A DNA stretch of 64,000 nt from CAJXYS01 sp913063035 (GTDB lineage Bacteria > Pseudomonadota > Alphaproteobacteria > Rhodobacterales > Rhodobacteraceae), in assembly GCF_050586465.1 (NCBI RefSeq), contig NZ_JBOCEG010000001.1:310001-374000 (forward strand). The letters run 5' to 3'. Shown one piece after another: positions 25,671-35,122 of the stretch (its first letter is position 1; each line of letters opens with the position of its first letter). The position numbers and the translations under genes were made by a program. Below the pieces are notes generated by a model. It saw only the letters and a program-made list of their open reading frames with translations. It had not been told where the DNA came from and made no database searches.

Positions 25671-25982
25671 TCAGCCGCCGGTCACTTTCACGTCGCCATG
25701 CAGGCGGGCGCCCTTGGCGGTCGTCAGCGTCGCGCATTCGATATCCGCGTCGACCTTGGCCTGGGACTGAAGTTCCACGTCGCCGGCCTTCAGCGCGCCT
25801 TCGAACGATCCGCGCAGCTGTGCCGTCTCGACCTTGACGGTGCCTTTCACGCGACCGTTGGAGAGAATGTCCAGTTCGGCGGCCTCGATATCGCCGGTCA
25901 CGTCGCCATTGATGTCGATGGCGCCGGTGCTGGTCAGGTTTCCGTCGATCTTCAGATCGGCCTGAATGGTCGTTTTGCCCAT
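25671..25982 (-). CDS. Bactofilin family cytoskeletal protein
   Basis: A 103-residue protein made almost entirely of the bactofilin beta-helix repeats. The glycine-spaced hydrophobic pattern is clear (ADLKIDGNLTSTGAIDINGDVTGDIEA, GRVKGTVKVETAQLRGSFEGALKAGDVEL). Bactofilins self-assemble into filaments that position cell-wall or polar factors. The start at 25982 (MGKTTIQADL) is the natural N-terminus; a longer frame would run into the divergent DoxX gene. It is shorter than many bactofilins and lacks the usual Pro/Lys-rich tails. No M23 peptidase partner is adjacent. Confidence 0.85.
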   Translation of the reverse strand: MGKTTIQADLKIDGNLTSTGAIDINGDVTGDIEAAELDILSNGRVKGTVKVETAQLRGSFEGALKAGDVELQSQAKVDADIECATLTTAKGARLHGDVKVTGG

Positions 25983-26157
25983 GTGTCCGTTTCGATCCCT
26001 TGTCTCGCTCGCACCCGACAATGAGAGAGGGGCGGGCCGAAAGTAAAGCGAATTCCTGATATGTGCGTCCAGGCACAGAGGCTGTTCGCGCAGTGCTGTT
26101 TCATTCTTTTGCGCACGCATATCTAAGGCCGAGATGACGTTACAAAAGGAGAGGGGC

Positions 26158-26565
26158 ATGACCCAGATGAACGCATTCGGACTTCTTGCTGCGCGCCTGG
26201 CGCTCGCGGCGCTTTTCATCGTTGCCGGATTCGGCAAGCTCGGCAATGTCGAGGGATTCGCGGGCTACATGGCATCGGGCGGGATACCGGCCGCCCTGGC
26301 CTGGCCGGTGATCTTGTTCGAGATCGGCTTCGGGCTGGCCCTGGCCGTCGGGCTCCAGACCCGTCTCGCGGCCCTGGCCCTGGCCGCGTTCTGCGTGGTG
26401 AGCGGTCTGCTCTATCATTACGTGCCGGGCGACCAGATGCAGATGACAAGCTTCCTGAAGAATATCGGCCTGGCCGGGGGCTACGTCGCCCTGGCGATCG
26501 CGGGGGCCGGGGCCTGGTCGGTCGATGCGAAATTCGGCCGGGGTGCAGCCGCCGCGACGGCCTGA
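26158..26565 (+). CDS. DoxX family membrane protein
   Basis: A 135-residue inner-membrane protein with four hydrophobic segments. The family opening is visible (ARLALAALFIVAGFGKLGNVEGFAGYMASGGIPA), as is the third-helix region after GDQMQMTSFLKNIGLAGGY. The ATG at 26158 follows GGAGAGG; an ATG at 26134 lacks a site. DoxX-like proteins are linked with redox and thiol homeostasis, but the function of this small type is uncertain. A strong terminator follows, so it is monocistronic. Confidence 0.88.
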   Translation: MTQMNAFGLLAARLALAALFIVAGFGKLGNVEGFAGYMASGGIPAALAWPVILFEIGFGLALAVGLQTRLAALALAAFCVVSGLLYHYVPGDQMQMTSFLKNIGLAGGYVALAIAGAGAWSVDAKFGRGAAAATA

Positions 26566-26592
26566 CCGGCCGCAGGGTCCGCACCGCTGTCC

Positions 26593-26629
26593 GGGGTCAC
26601 CGCCAGATCGGGCGGTGGCCCCATTTTTT
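26593..26629 (+). terminator. Intrinsic terminator after doxX
   Basis: A 12-bp stem (GGGGTCACCGCC with GGCGGTGGCCCC, one G-U pair), a 6-nt loop and then A followed by six T residues. This is a textbook Rho-independent terminator, 28 nt beyond the stop. Confidence 0.92.
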
Positions 26630-26802
26630 GTGCCCCACCGCGATCTGTGACGGGCTGCCCCTCGCCTTGTGGGGCAGGGCGGTCTATACCGGTCGCACGA
26701 CCCCCGGCGGCCGGGGGCATGCGTCGTTCCGCGAACACCGCTGTCGATGGCGGGCCGACGCCTGCGCCGGCCGGAACGAATTGATCCCTGACGAGGACCG
26801 CC

Positions 26803-28218
26803 ATGCGCGCCACCGACACCCAGACCGATACCGCCCCGCTGCCGGACCCGTCCATGACTTGTTTCAAGGCCTATGACGTCCGGGGTCGCCTGGGCGACAA
26901 TTTCGACGCCGCCACCGCGCGCCGGATCGGCGCGGCCTTCGCGGCCGTGATGGGGCCCCGGACCGTCGTGGTCGGCCGCGACTGCCGCGAGAGCAGCCCC
27001 GAGATCCTCGACGCGCTGGCCGCCGGGCTGACCGGCGCGGGCGTCGACGTGCTGGATATCGGCCTCGCCGGGACCGAGGAGGTCTATTTCGCCACCGCCC
27101 ATCTGGGCGCGGAGGGCGGGATCGAGGTCACGGCCTCGCACAATCCCATCGACTATAACGGCCTGAAGATCGTCGGCCCCGGCAGCCGGCCCCTGTCGGA
27201 GGAAGAGTTCGACGCGATCAAGTGCGCCGCGCGGTCGGGGGCGGGCGGCGCGCATGCCGGCCCCGCGGGCACCCGGCAGCCGGCCGCGGTCCGCGAGGCC
27301 TATGCCCGCCATCTCGTCGACATGGTCGCGATCGACCGGCTCCGCCCGGTCCGGCTCGTGGTGAATGCCGGCAACGGTGTCGCCGGGCCCGCCTTCGACG
27401 CGATCCTCGACGAACTCGAACGCCGGGGCGCGCCGGTCACGGTGACACGGCTGCACCATGCGCCCGACGGGCGCTTCCCGAACGGCATTCCCAACCCGCT
27501 GCTGGAGGAAAACCGCCCGGTCACGGCCGAGGCGGTCCTGCGCGAGGGCGCCGATCTGGGCATCGCCTGGGACGGCGATTTCGATCGCTGCTTCTTCTTT
27601 ACCCATGAAGGCGGCTTCGTGGACGGGGAATACGTCGTCGCCCTGCTGGCCGAGGCCTGCCTCGCCACCGCGCCGGGCGAGACGATCGTCCACGACCCGC
27701 GCGTGATCTGGAACACCCAGGACACGGTGTCGCGCGCCGGTGGCGTCGCCGTCCAGTCGCGCACCGGGCATGCCTTCATGAAGCGCGTGATGCGCGCGCA
27801 CGGCGCGATCTATGGCGGCGAGATGTCGGCGCATCACTATTTCCGCGACTTCATGTATTGCGACAGCGGGATGATCCCGTGGCTCAAGATCTGGGAACTG
27901 GTCTCGCGCCGGGAGCAGCCGCTCGCCGCGCTCATCGACAGCATGAAGGCGCGCTTCCCGTCCTCGGGCGAAATCAATTTCGAAGTGCCGGACCCGAAAA
28001 CGGTGATCGAGCGCGTGGCCGCGCATTTCGAACAGGAGGGCGCGGAGATCGCGCATTTCGACGGGGTGAGCATCACCTTCCCGGACTGGCGGGCGAGCCT
28101 CCGGGCATCCAGCACCGAGCCGCTGATGCGCCTGAACGTCGAGGCGCGCGGCGCCGCCGGCCAGGTGCGGCACGGCGTCGACAGGGTGCGGGCCGCCATC
28201 GACGCCGCCACGGGCTGA
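26803..28218 (+). CDS. Phosphomannomutase/phosphoglucomutase (AlgC/ManB type)
   Basis: A phosphohexomutase that interconverts 6-phospho and 1-phospho sugars for cell-surface polysaccharide precursors. The catalytic phosphoserine loop is TASHNPIDYNG and the Mg loop is WDGDFDRCFF. The sugar-binding GEMSAHHYF and the C-terminal phosphate-binding RASSTEPLMRLNVEA motifs are both present. At 471 residues it is complete. The ATG at 26803 follows GAGG; one at 26854 (MTCFKAYDVRG) is nearer the conserved region. It converges on the ABC1 kinase gene with a 6-nt gap. Confidence 0.93.
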   Translation: MRATDTQTDTAPLPDPSMTCFKAYDVRGRLGDNFDAATARRIGAAFAAVMGPRTVVVGRDCRESSPEILDALAAGLTGAGVDVLDIGLAGTEEVYFATAHLGAEGGIEVTASHNPIDYNGLKIVGPGSRPLSEEEFDAIKCAARSGAGGAHAGPAGTRQPAAVREAYARHLVDMVAIDRLRPVRLVVNAGNGVAGPAFDAILDELERRGAPVTVTRLHHAPDGRFPNGIPNPLLEENRPVTAEAVLREGADLGIAWDGDFDRCFFFTHEGGFVDGEYVVALLAEACLATAPGETIVHDPRVIWNTQDTVSRAGGVAVQSRTGHAFMKRVMRAHGAIYGGEMSAHHYFRDFMYCDSGMIPWLKIWELVSRREQPLAALIDSMKARFPSSGEINFEVPDPKTVIERVAAHFEQEGAEIAHFDGVSITFPDWRASLRASSTEPLMRLNVEARGAAGQVRHGVDRVRAAIDAATG

Positions 28219-28224
28219 GCAGCG

Positions 28225-29547
28225 TCAGCCGAGCACCTCGTCCACGATCCGGCGCAGCGGCACCCGGGCCCCGAGCCGCCGCGCGAGCAGGAACATGCCG
28301 CCGAACTTGCGCTGGAGATAGAGCGCATCCATGGGCAGGGCTGTCGGGAAATAGCCGGCTTCCGCCAGCGCCATGCCTTCGGCGTTCAGCTCCGTCGACA
28401 GCGCCGTTTCGGCAAAATCGAAGTGACCCGCCCCCAGCACCGCGTCGAAGATCCGCCCGGCCATCGCCACGACCCGATCCGCCAGATCGGGCGGGACGCC
28501 GTCGTCGAGGAAACCGATCGCGGCGAGGCATGCGACGACCGCGCCCCGGTCGCCGTCCCGCCCCGCCTGCGCGAGCCGCCGGTAAAGCCCCACCAGGTCG
28601 GGGTCGAGCACCCGGGTTGCGCCGAAATCCAGCAGAACGATCCGGCCGATCCGGTCGTCGTAGCGGTAGTTCGCGAAATTCGGATCCGATTGCATCATCC
28701 CGAATTCGAAAACCTCGCGCAGCGTCAGCCTGATCAACGCCGTGGCGATCCGGTCGCGTGTCTCTTGCGGCGTGTCGGCGGTCTCTTCGATGGGCCGGCC
28801 CGGCATGAAGGACATGGCGAGGATCCGGGGCGTCGTCCATTCCGGGTAGAGCCGGGGCACCACGAAAGCCGGGTCGTCGGCCAGCAGGCCGCCGAAGGTC
28901 TCGAGGTGGCCGGCCTCGGCCTGGTAATCCGCCTCGGCCCGGAGCAGCCCGCGTGCCTCCTCGAGATAGGGGGCCAGGTCCAGCCCGGCGGGCAACAGCC
29001 CCGACATGCGCAAGAGCGCGCCCACGTTGCGCACGTCGCTGTCGATGCTGTCGACGACGCCGGGATACTGCACCTTGACCGCGAGATCCTCGCCGCTCCG
29101 GCGCCGGACACGGTGGACCTGCCCGATGGATGCGGCGGCGACCGGGCGGGTGTCGAAGCGTTCGAATTGTCCCAGCCAGTCCGTGCCCCAGTTCGCGTTC
29201 AGCACCGACTTGAGCTGGCGGGGGGGCATGAAATGCGCATCCGCCCGGAGCCGCGACAGGATCTCCGACAGCTCGGGCGGCAGCAATTCCCCGGCATCCA
29301 TGGACAGCAGCTGGCCGACCTTCATCGCCGCGCCCCGCATCTGGGCAAGCTCGTTGGCCAGGCGGGTCATGTTGCCGGGCGTCAGCAATAGCCCCCGGTA
29401 ACTCGGCCGGGCGCCCCGGCTCAGGTGGCGCACGCCCTCGAGCGCCATGCCGCCCGCGATCCCGGTCGCCATGCTGCCGAGCCGGCCGAGCCGGGCGACC
29501 CGGCTCGCGGGAACCCGGACCGGGCGTGGTGTCCATGTGTCGCGCAT
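28225..29547 (-). CDS. ABC1/AarF (UbiB-like) atypical kinase
   Basis: A member of the UbiB/AarF/ADCK protein-kinase-like family, 440 residues. It has the KxGQ motif (RGAAMKVGQLLSM), the alanine-rich loop (VAAASIGQVHRV), the invariant Lys (LAVKVQYPG) and the metal-binding QSDPNFANY and LLDFGATR motifs. It lacks the two C-terminal membrane helices of true UbiB and begins with a basic, Pro-rich stretch. Members support ubiquinone or lipid homeostasis, but here there is no ubi neighbour. The ATG at 29547 is preferred because GGAG precedes it. Confidence 0.9.
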   Translation of the reverse strand: MRDTWTPRPVRVPASRVARLGRLGSMATGIAGGMALEGVRHLSRGARPSYRGLLLTPGNMTRLANELAQMRGAAMKVGQLLSMDAGELLPPELSEILSRLRADAHFMPPRQLKSVLNANWGTDWLGQFERFDTRPVAAASIGQVHRVRRRSGEDLAVKVQYPGVVDSIDSDVRNVGALLRMSGLLPAGLDLAPYLEEARGLLRAEADYQAEAGHLETFGGLLADDPAFVVPRLYPEWTTPRILAMSFMPGRPIEETADTPQETRDRIATALIRLTLREVFEFGMMQSDPNFANYRYDDRIGRIVLLDFGATRVLDPDLVGLYRRLAQAGRDGDRGAVVACLAAIGFLDDGVPPDLADRVVAMAGRIFDAVLGAGHFDFAETALSTELNAEGMALAEAGYFPTALPMDALYLQRKFGGMFLLARRLGARVPLRRIVDEVLG

Positions 29548-29759
29548 CGGCACTGTCTCCGCGGGGGCGTCCCCATGCGAGATATCGGGAACCGTCGGAC
29601 AATCAACGGCCGCGCGGACCGCCACCGCGCAAGCAGCTGGATAGATTGGTCAAAATGCCGCGCCCCGGGGACTCGTCGGGCGGCGATCGCCGCCTAGCAT
29701 CACCTGTCGAGGCAACAGGACGCCGCCATGCGCGGTCGCAGTGAAGGGAGCGGAAATCG

Positions 29760-31451
29760 ATGGCGAACGCCGAGCTGAACGCCACGGCAGAAAGCCCGCA
29801 GCAGGGCTTTTTCACCCGGTGGTTCATGTCCACCAATCACAAGGATATCGGGATCCTTTATCTCGTGACCTCGGCCGTGATCGGCCTGATCTCGGTCGCG
29901 CTGACGGTCTACATGCGCATGGAGCTGATGGAGCCCGGCGTTCAGTACATGTGTCTCGAGGGCGCGGGTCTCACGGCCGCGGCGGCCGAGAACTGCACCC
30001 CGAACGGGCATCTCTGGAACGTGCTGATCACCAGCCACGGCATCCTGATGATGTTCTTCGTGATCATCCCGGCGCTGTTCGGCGGTTTCGGCAACTACTT
30101 CATGCCTCTGCAGGTCGGCGCACCCGACATGGCGTTCCCGCGGCTCAACAACCTCAGCTACTGGCTCTACGTCGCGGGCACGGCGCTGGCGATCGCGTCG
30201 CTTTTCGTGCCCGGCGGAAACGGGCAGGACGGATCGGGGCTCGGCTGGGTGCTCTACCCGCCGCTCTCGACGCAGGAGGCAGGGTATTCGACGGATCTGG
30301 CGCTCTTCGCCCTGCACGTGTCCGGCGCGTCCTCGATCCTGGGCGCGATCAACGTCATCACGACGTTCCTGAACATGCGCGCGCCGGGGATGGATCTCTT
30401 CAAGGTGCCGCTCTTCGCCTGGTCGATCTTCGTGACCGCGTGGATGCTGCTGCTGTCGCTGCCGGTCCTGGGCGGCGCGATCACCATGCTGATCACCGAC
30501 CGGAACTTCGCCACGACCTTCTTCGATCCCGCGGGCGGCGGCGACCCGGTGCTTTACCAGCATATCTTCTGGTTCTTCGGGCACCCCGAGGTCTACATCC
30601 TGATCCTGCCGGCCTTCGGCATCATCAGCCACGTGGTCTCGACCTTTTCGCGCAAGCCGATCTTCGGCTACCTGCCGATGGTCTGGGCGATCGTGGCGAT
30701 CGGGGCGCTGGGCTTCGTGGTCTGGGCACACCACATGTACACCGTGGGCATGAGCTTGTCGCAGCAGACCTATTTCATGCTGGCGACGATGATCATCGCG
30801 GTGCCCACGGGCATCAAGGTCTTCAGCTGGATCGCCACCATGTGGCAGGGAAGCCTGTCCTTCGAGACGCCGATGCTGTTCGCCCTCGGGTTCATCTTCC
30901 TTTTCACGCTGGGTGGCGTGACCGGTATCGTGCTGTCCCAGGCCGGGATCGACCGGGCCTACCACGACACCTATTACGTGGTGGCGCATTTCCACTACGT
31001 GATGAGCCTGGGCGCGGTGTTCGGGATCTTCGCCGGCATATACTACTATTTCGGCAAGGTGACCGGGCGGCACTATCCCGAATGGGCCGGTAAGCTGCAT
31101 TTCTGGCTGTTCTTCATCAGCACGAACGTCACCTTCTTCCCGCAGCACTTCCTGGGGCGCCAGGGCATGCCGCGGCGCTACATCGACTATCCCGATGCCT
31201 TCGCGCTCTGGAACTACGTGTCGTCGATCGGGGCCTTCGTCGCCTTCGCGTCGTTCCTGTTCTTCCTCGGCGTGATGGTCTGGGCGGTGCTCTACGGGCG
31301 CCGGGTGAACGCCGAGAACTACTGGACCGAGTCGGCCGACACGCTCGAATGGACGCTGTCCTCACCGCCGCCGGAGCACTGTTTCACCGATCTGCCGGGG
31401 CCCGAACAGTGGGATCCCGCGCAGCGCAAGAAGCGCACCGGTCACGCCTGA
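29760..31451 (+). CDS. ctaD: Cytochrome c oxidase subunit I (aa3 type)
   Basis: Catalytic subunit of the proton-pumping terminal oxidase in the inner membrane, 563 residues with 12 helices. It carries the haem a ligand near SHGILMMFF and the CuB His-Tyr pair in FWFFGHPEVYI. It also has the CuB dihistidine AHHMYTVGM and the haem a3/a ligands in VVAHFHYVMSLG. The N-terminal STNHKDIG start is typical, with GGAG before the ATG. Subunits II and III and assembly genes are not adjacent, as is common in Rhodobacter relatives where ctaD stands alone. Confidence 0.97.
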   Translation: MANAELNATAESPQQGFFTRWFMSTNHKDIGILYLVTSAVIGLISVALTVYMRMELMEPGVQYMCLEGAGLTAAAAENCTPNGHLWNVLITSHGILMMFFVIIPALFGGFGNYFMPLQVGAPDMAFPRLNNLSYWLYVAGTALAIASLFVPGGNGQDGSGLGWVLYPPLSTQEAGYSTDLALFALHVSGASSILGAINVITTFLNMRAPGMDLFKVPLFAWSIFVTAWMLLLSLPVLGGAITMLITDRNFATTFFDPAGGGDPVLYQHIFWFFGHPEVYILILPAFGIISHVVSTFSRKPIFGYLPMVWAIVAIGALGFVVWAHHMYTVGMSLSQQTYFMLATMIIAVPTGIKVFSWIATMWQGSLSFETPMLFALGFIFLFTLGGVTGIVLSQAGIDRAYHDTYYVVAHFHYVMSLGAVFGIFAGIYYYFGKVTGRHYPEWAGKLHFWLFFISTNVTFFPQHFLGRQGMPRRYIDYPDAFALWNYVSSIGAFVAFASFLFFLGVMVWAVLYGRRVNAENYWTESADTLEWTLSSPPPEHCFTDLPGPEQWDPAQRKKRTGHA

Positions 31452-31480
31452 TCCCGCGCCGGCGCGGTCCGACCGGCACG

Positions 31481-31508
31481 AAAAAAGGCGCGGCCTGCGG
31501 GCCGCGCC
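31481..31508 (-). terminator. Intrinsic terminator for the leftward lipoprotein gene
   Basis: A perfect 9-bp stem, GGCGCGGCC/GGCCGCGCC, with a TGCG loop. On the minus strand it is followed by six T residues (A-run at 31481-31486). It therefore fits transcription arriving from the lipoprotein gene, and may also stop ctaD readthrough. Confidence 0.85.
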
Positions 31509-31520
31509 AGTGTGGAGGAA

Positions 31521-31543
31521 GAAACCATCCCGTGAATGGTTTC
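31521..31543. other. Second hairpin in the ctaD/lipoprotein gap
   Basis: GAAACCAT and ATGGTTTC form a perfect 8-bp stem with a 7-nt loop, 13 nt from the terminator hairpin. Its less GC-rich arms differ from the surroundings. It may be an extra 3'-end structure of the lipoprotein transcript. Confidence 0.5.
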
Positions 31544-31603
31544 CCCCGTTGACCTATGCTCCGCCCGGGCCCCCGGCCAGTCCGCCCGGCCGGATTTTTT
31601 CGA

Positions 31604-32200
31604 TCACTCCGCCCGGGCCCGGGCCACGGCCACGCGGCTTTGCCGGGCGCGTTTCCAGTCGAAGACGACCTGCCTGGGCTGCCAGCGGTAATCCGCATCC
31701 GAAACCGTAGGCGTCCAGTGGAGTTCGCCGCCCTTGCGCCAGGGGTCGAGGACGATCCCGGCGAACATGTCGTCGCCGCGCGCGCTTACGATCACGGTGC
31801 TGTGCTCGATGCGGAACGGGTTGTCGGCATTGGCGATCGCCCGGTGAAAGCTGAGCGTTTCGAAGCCTTCCCGCCGCAGCCGCGCCTCGAGGTCGTCGGC
31901 CCAGTGGTAGCAGAGCCCGCGGGGACGCAGCCCCATATTGACCTTCATGTTGTGGATGAGCGGGGGATCGGTGATCTCGTAGGCGCGGGCCAGCCGCGCG
32001 GTTTCCGCATAGGCGATTTCGGCCAGGCGGCCGGCCTCGCCGGGGGCAACCGCCGGGCCGAGCGCCGCCACCCCGGTGGCCAGGCGCGAGACCGCGTCGC
32101 TGTCGGCCGGGCGCGGGGCGTCCGGCGCCACGGCGCAACCCGCAAGAATGGCGGCGGCGGCAATCATCAGCAGGATATGGCGTTTGGCACGTCGGATCAT
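31604..32200 (-). CDS. Conserved hypothetical lipoprotein
   Basis: A 198-residue exported protein with a basic N-terminus, a hydrophobic stretch and lipobox LAGC, so Cys22 is expected to be acylated. The mature part contains MGLRPRGLCYHWADDLEARL and DPWRKGGELHW, conserved-looking Trp/His-rich segments that suggest an enzyme-like or binding core. I do not recognise the family by name. It is transcribed leftward with its own intrinsic terminator, and faces the upstream Lrp gene, which has the same orientation. Confidence 0.8.
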   Translation of the reverse strand: MIRRAKRHILLMIAAAAILAGCAVAPDAPRPADSDAVSRLATGVAALGPAVAPGEAGRLAEIAYAETARLARAYEITDPPLIHNMKVNMGLRPRGLCYHWADDLEARLRREGFETLSFHRAIANADNPFRIEHSTVIVSARGDDMFAGIVLDPWRKGGELHWTPTVSDADYRWQPRQVVFDWKRARQSRVAVARARAE

Positions 32201-32226
32201 CGCGGGTCCCGGTGGCGGTCGTCAGG

Positions 32227-32739
32227 TCAACTGGTAGCCTCGGGCGGCGATCCTGTCGAGCCGGGCGCGGCGTTTCCGGTCGTGCCGGGGACCGGCATCG
32301 TGAACCCGGTCTTGACGCGTTCCATCACGGCGCTGGTGCGGAACCGCGCGACGTTCTCCTCGTCGAAGAAATGGCGCCGGGTGAACGCCTCGTAATCGGC
32401 CATGTCGCGGGCAGAGAGGATCAGGATGAAATCCGCGTTTCCGGTGACGTAGTAGCATTGCATCACCTCCGGCGCCGCGCGCATCCGCTGCTTGAACCGG
32501 GCGAGTGCCGCGGGCCGCTCGTTCATCAGCGTCACCTCCACCACCAGCATCAGCCCGCGGCCGAGTCTTTCCGGTGAAAGGCGCGCCACGTCGGCCTCGA
32601 TATAGCCCGCAGCGCGCAGCCGGTTCGCCCGCTTGCGGCAGGCATCCGCGGAAAGCCCGACCTTTGCGGCGAGCGCTTCGGCGGTCTGGCGCGTGTCGCG
32701 CTGGAGCGCGTCGAGGATGAGAGCGTCGAATCTGTCCAT
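32227..32739 (-). CDS. Lrp/AsnC-family transcriptional regulator
   Basis: A 170-residue regulator. Residues 1-60 form the AsnC-type helix-turn-helix (MDRFDALILDALQRDTRQTAEALAAKVGLSADACRKRANRL). Residues about 65-145 are the ligand-binding RAM domain (VMQCYYVTGNADFILILSARDMADYEAF). A Gly/Pro-rich tail ends it. It is divergent from the PLP-lyase operon with a 174-bp gap, so it probably controls that operon in response to an amino acid. Confidence 0.92.
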   Translation of the reverse strand: MDRFDALILDALQRDTRQTAEALAAKVGLSADACRKRANRLRAAGYIEADVARLSPERLGRGLMLVVEVTLMNERPAALARFKQRMRAAPEVMQCYYVTGNADFILILSARDMADYEAFTRRHFFDEENVARFRTSAVMERVKTGFTMPVPGTTGNAAPGSTGSPPEATS

Positions 32740-32913
32740 CCACGCAGTATAGGCCGCGAAGCGGATCGTGGCGCCCCCGGCAGCCCGTGGGTTTCCGGAA
32801 TCCGGACGAAAAGGGCGTCTTCGCGCCGGGCTCGGGCGGGGAAGGGGAGCAGTTTTCCGGGAAAAGCCGGCCCGCGCGGGGTATGCTCTGCGAAACGCAG
32901 AGGGGGACCGAAG

Positions 32914-33963
32914 GTGCCAGAGCAACTTGAGAATCCGTTCCGCGGCACCGGGCTGCCCGGGCAAGACGTGCTGCCGATCAGCGATCCGGGCGGAGTGCGC
33001 GCCCTGCTCGCATCCTGTCCGGCCCATGCCGTCACGCCGCTGCACGAGGCGGCCGCACTGGCCGGGGAGGCCGGGGTTGGGCGGCTTTACCTGAAGGACG
33101 AGCGCGCGCGCATGGGGCTTGGCAGCTTCAAGGCTCTGGGCGCGGCCCATGCCATCGCGCGGGACGCCGCCGCGGTTCCGGACCGCGCCGACTGGGCCAC
33201 GGCGCTCGCCGGGCGAACCTATGTGACCGCCAGCGCCGGCAACCACGGGCTGTCGGTGGCGACCGGCGCGCGGATCTTCGGGGCGGCGGCGGTGATCTTC
33301 CTGGCGGACACGGTGCCGGAAGCCTTCGCGACGCGCCTGCGCGCGCGGGGCGCGCAAGTCGAGCGGGCGGGCGCCACCTACGAAGACAGCATGGCCGCCG
33401 CCGAGGCCGCCGCGGCCGCACATGGCTGGGCGCTGCTCTCGGACAGTTCCTGGCCGGGCTATACCGAGCCGCCCCTGCGCGTGATGGAAGGGTATCTCGA
33501 ACTGGCCGCCGAGGCGGCGGAACAGATCGACCTTCCCCCGACCCATATCCTGCTGCAGGCGGGGGTGGGCGGGCTTGCCGCGGCGGTGGCGGCCCATGCC
33601 CGTGCCGTCTGGGGGCAGCGGCCGCAGATCATGGTGGTCGAACCCGACGCCGCCCCGGCCCTGATCGAGAGCATCCGCGCGGGGCGGCTGGTCACGACGA
33701 CGGGGCCGGTCTCGGCAATGGGCCGGCTTGACTGCAAGACGCCGTCGATGATCGCGCTGGCCGGGCTGGCCCGCGATGCCGACCGCTTCGTGACCGTAAC
33801 CGAGGACGAGGCCGCGGCAGGGGTCGCGGCGCTTGCACGGCACGGCTTCGCCACGACCCCGTCGGGGGCGGCCGGCGTGGCGGCGCTTCTGGCCGGGCTG
33901 CCGGGCCTCGACGCCAAGAGCCGCGTGATGGCCATCCTGAGCGAGGGACCGGAGGATGGCTGA
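32914..33963 (+). CDS. PLP-dependent ammonia-lyase (diaminopropionate/threonine dehydratase-like)
   Basis: Fold-type II PLP enzyme that eliminates ammonia from a beta-substituted amino acid. The Schiff-base lysine is in GLGSFKALGAAH, the substrate loop is VTASAGNHGLSVA, and the phosphate-binding glycine loop is LLQAGVGGLAAA. The opening (FRGTGLPGQDV, then TPLHEAAALA) matches diaminopropionate ammonia-lyases, which are near 400 residues; this one has 349. It overlaps the next gene by 8 nt. It could also be an EutB-like lyase of ectoine-type catabolism; the substrate is unknown. Confidence 0.85.
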   Translation: MPEQLENPFRGTGLPGQDVLPISDPGGVRALLASCPAHAVTPLHEAAALAGEAGVGRLYLKDERARMGLGSFKALGAAHAIARDAAAVPDRADWATALAGRTYVTASAGNHGLSVATGARIFGAAAVIFLADTVPEAFATRLRARGAQVERAGATYEDSMAAAEAAAAAHGWALLSDSSWPGYTEPPLRVMEGYLELAAEAAEQIDLPPTHILLQAGVGGLAAAVAAHARAVWGQRPQIMVVEPDAAPALIESIRAGRLVTTTGPVSAMGRLDCKTPSMIALAGLARDADRFVTVTEDEAAAGVAALARHGFATTPSGAAGVAALLAGLPGLDAKSRVMAILSEGPEDG

Positions 33964-35122
33964 CAGCGCCCTGGTCTTTCCGGCAGCGGAGTACCGCGGC
34001 CGGGTCGCGGCGCTGCAGGCCGGCATGGAGGCCGCGGGTCTGCACGCGTTGCTTCTGACCACGCCGCCGGATGTCTTCTACGTGACCGGCTTCCTGACCC
34101 GTTTCTGGGAAAGCCCGGCACGGCCCTGGTTCGTGCTGGTGCCGGCCGCCGGGGACCCGGTGGCGGTCATCCCCAGCATCGGCGCCGACCTGATGGGACG
34201 GGGCTGGATCGCGGATATCCGCAGCTGGGACGCGCCGGATCCCGCGGATGACGGGGTGAGCCTGCTGGCCGAGACGCTGGCCGCCCTGGTGCCAGAGCGC
34301 GGAAGGGTTGGGCTGCCCATGGGACTCGAGACGCATCTGCGTATGCCTCTGGCCGACTACGACCGGGTGCGGACCCGGCTGGCGCCGCGCGCCTTCGTCG
34401 ACGCGACGGCGGTGGTTCAGCGCGTGCGCGAGATCAAGTCCGAGGCCGAGATCGGGAAAATCCGCGCGGCCTGCGCCGTGGCCGACCGGGCCTTCGCCCG
34501 GTTGCCGGGGATCGCGGCGCCGGGCCGCGGGCTCGACGCGGTGTTCCGCGCCTTCCAGGTCGCGCTGCTGGAAGAAGGCGCGGACTGGGTCAGCTACGTG
34601 GCCGGCGGCGCCGGGCCGGGCGGGTATGGCGACGTGATCTCGCCCGCCGATGACCGGCCCTTGGCGACGGGGGACGTGCTGATGATCGACACCGGCGCGG
34701 TGCGGCAGGGGTATTTCTGCGATTTCGACCGGAATTTCGCGATCGGCCCGGCCGGCGACGCGGCCCGGCGCGCCCACGGCGCGCTTTATGCCGCGACCGA
34801 TGCGGCGCTGGCGGCGCTTCGCCCCGGCATGCGGGCCTGTGATCTGCACCGGGTCATGGCGGAGGCGCTCGTCGCGCGGGGCGTGCGGCCCGGTGGCGGG
34901 CGTCTCGGTCACGGGCTGGGGCTGAGCCTGACCGAATGGCCGTCCTTCACCCCGCGCGACACGACCGAGTTGCGCGCGGGGATGGTGCTGACGCTGGAGC
35001 CGGGCGTCGCCATCGCGCCGGGCCGGATCATGGTGCACGAGGAAAACATCGTCCTGCGCGAAGACGGCGCCGAGCTGCTGTCCACGCGGGCGCCGGCCGA
35101 GCTGCCGGAGATCCCGGTATGA
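33956..35122 (+). CDS. M24-family peptidase (Xaa-Pro aminopeptidase/ectoine hydrolase-like)
   Basis: A dinuclear-metal pita-bread hydrolase of 388 residues. The N-terminal creatinase domain (about 1-150) is followed by the catalytic domain, whose five metal ligands are visible. They are two Asp in MIDTGAVRQGYFCDFDRNF, His in LGHGLGLSLTE, Glu in LTLEPGVAI and Glu in MVHEENIVL. It overlaps both neighbours by a few bases, so the three are one translational unit. Homologues include proline dipeptidases, creatinases and DoeA ectoine hydrolases. A peptide-like C-N bond is the expected target. Confidence 0.92.
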   Translation: MADSALVFPAAEYRGRVAALQAGMEAAGLHALLLTTPPDVFYVTGFLTRFWESPARPWFVLVPAAGDPVAVIPSIGADLMGRGWIADIRSWDAPDPADDGVSLLAETLAALVPERGRVGLPMGLETHLRMPLADYDRVRTRLAPRAFVDATAVVQRVREIKSEAEIGKIRAACAVADRAFARLPGIAAPGRGLDAVFRAFQVALLEEGADWVSYVAGGAGPGGYGDVISPADDRPLATGDVLMIDTGAVRQGYFCDFDRNFAIGPAGDAARRAHGALYAATDAALAALRPGMRACDLHRVMAEALVARGVRPGGGRLGHGLGLSLTEWPSFTPRDTTELRAGMVLTLEPGVAIAPGRIMVHEENIVLREDGAELLSTRAPAELPEIPV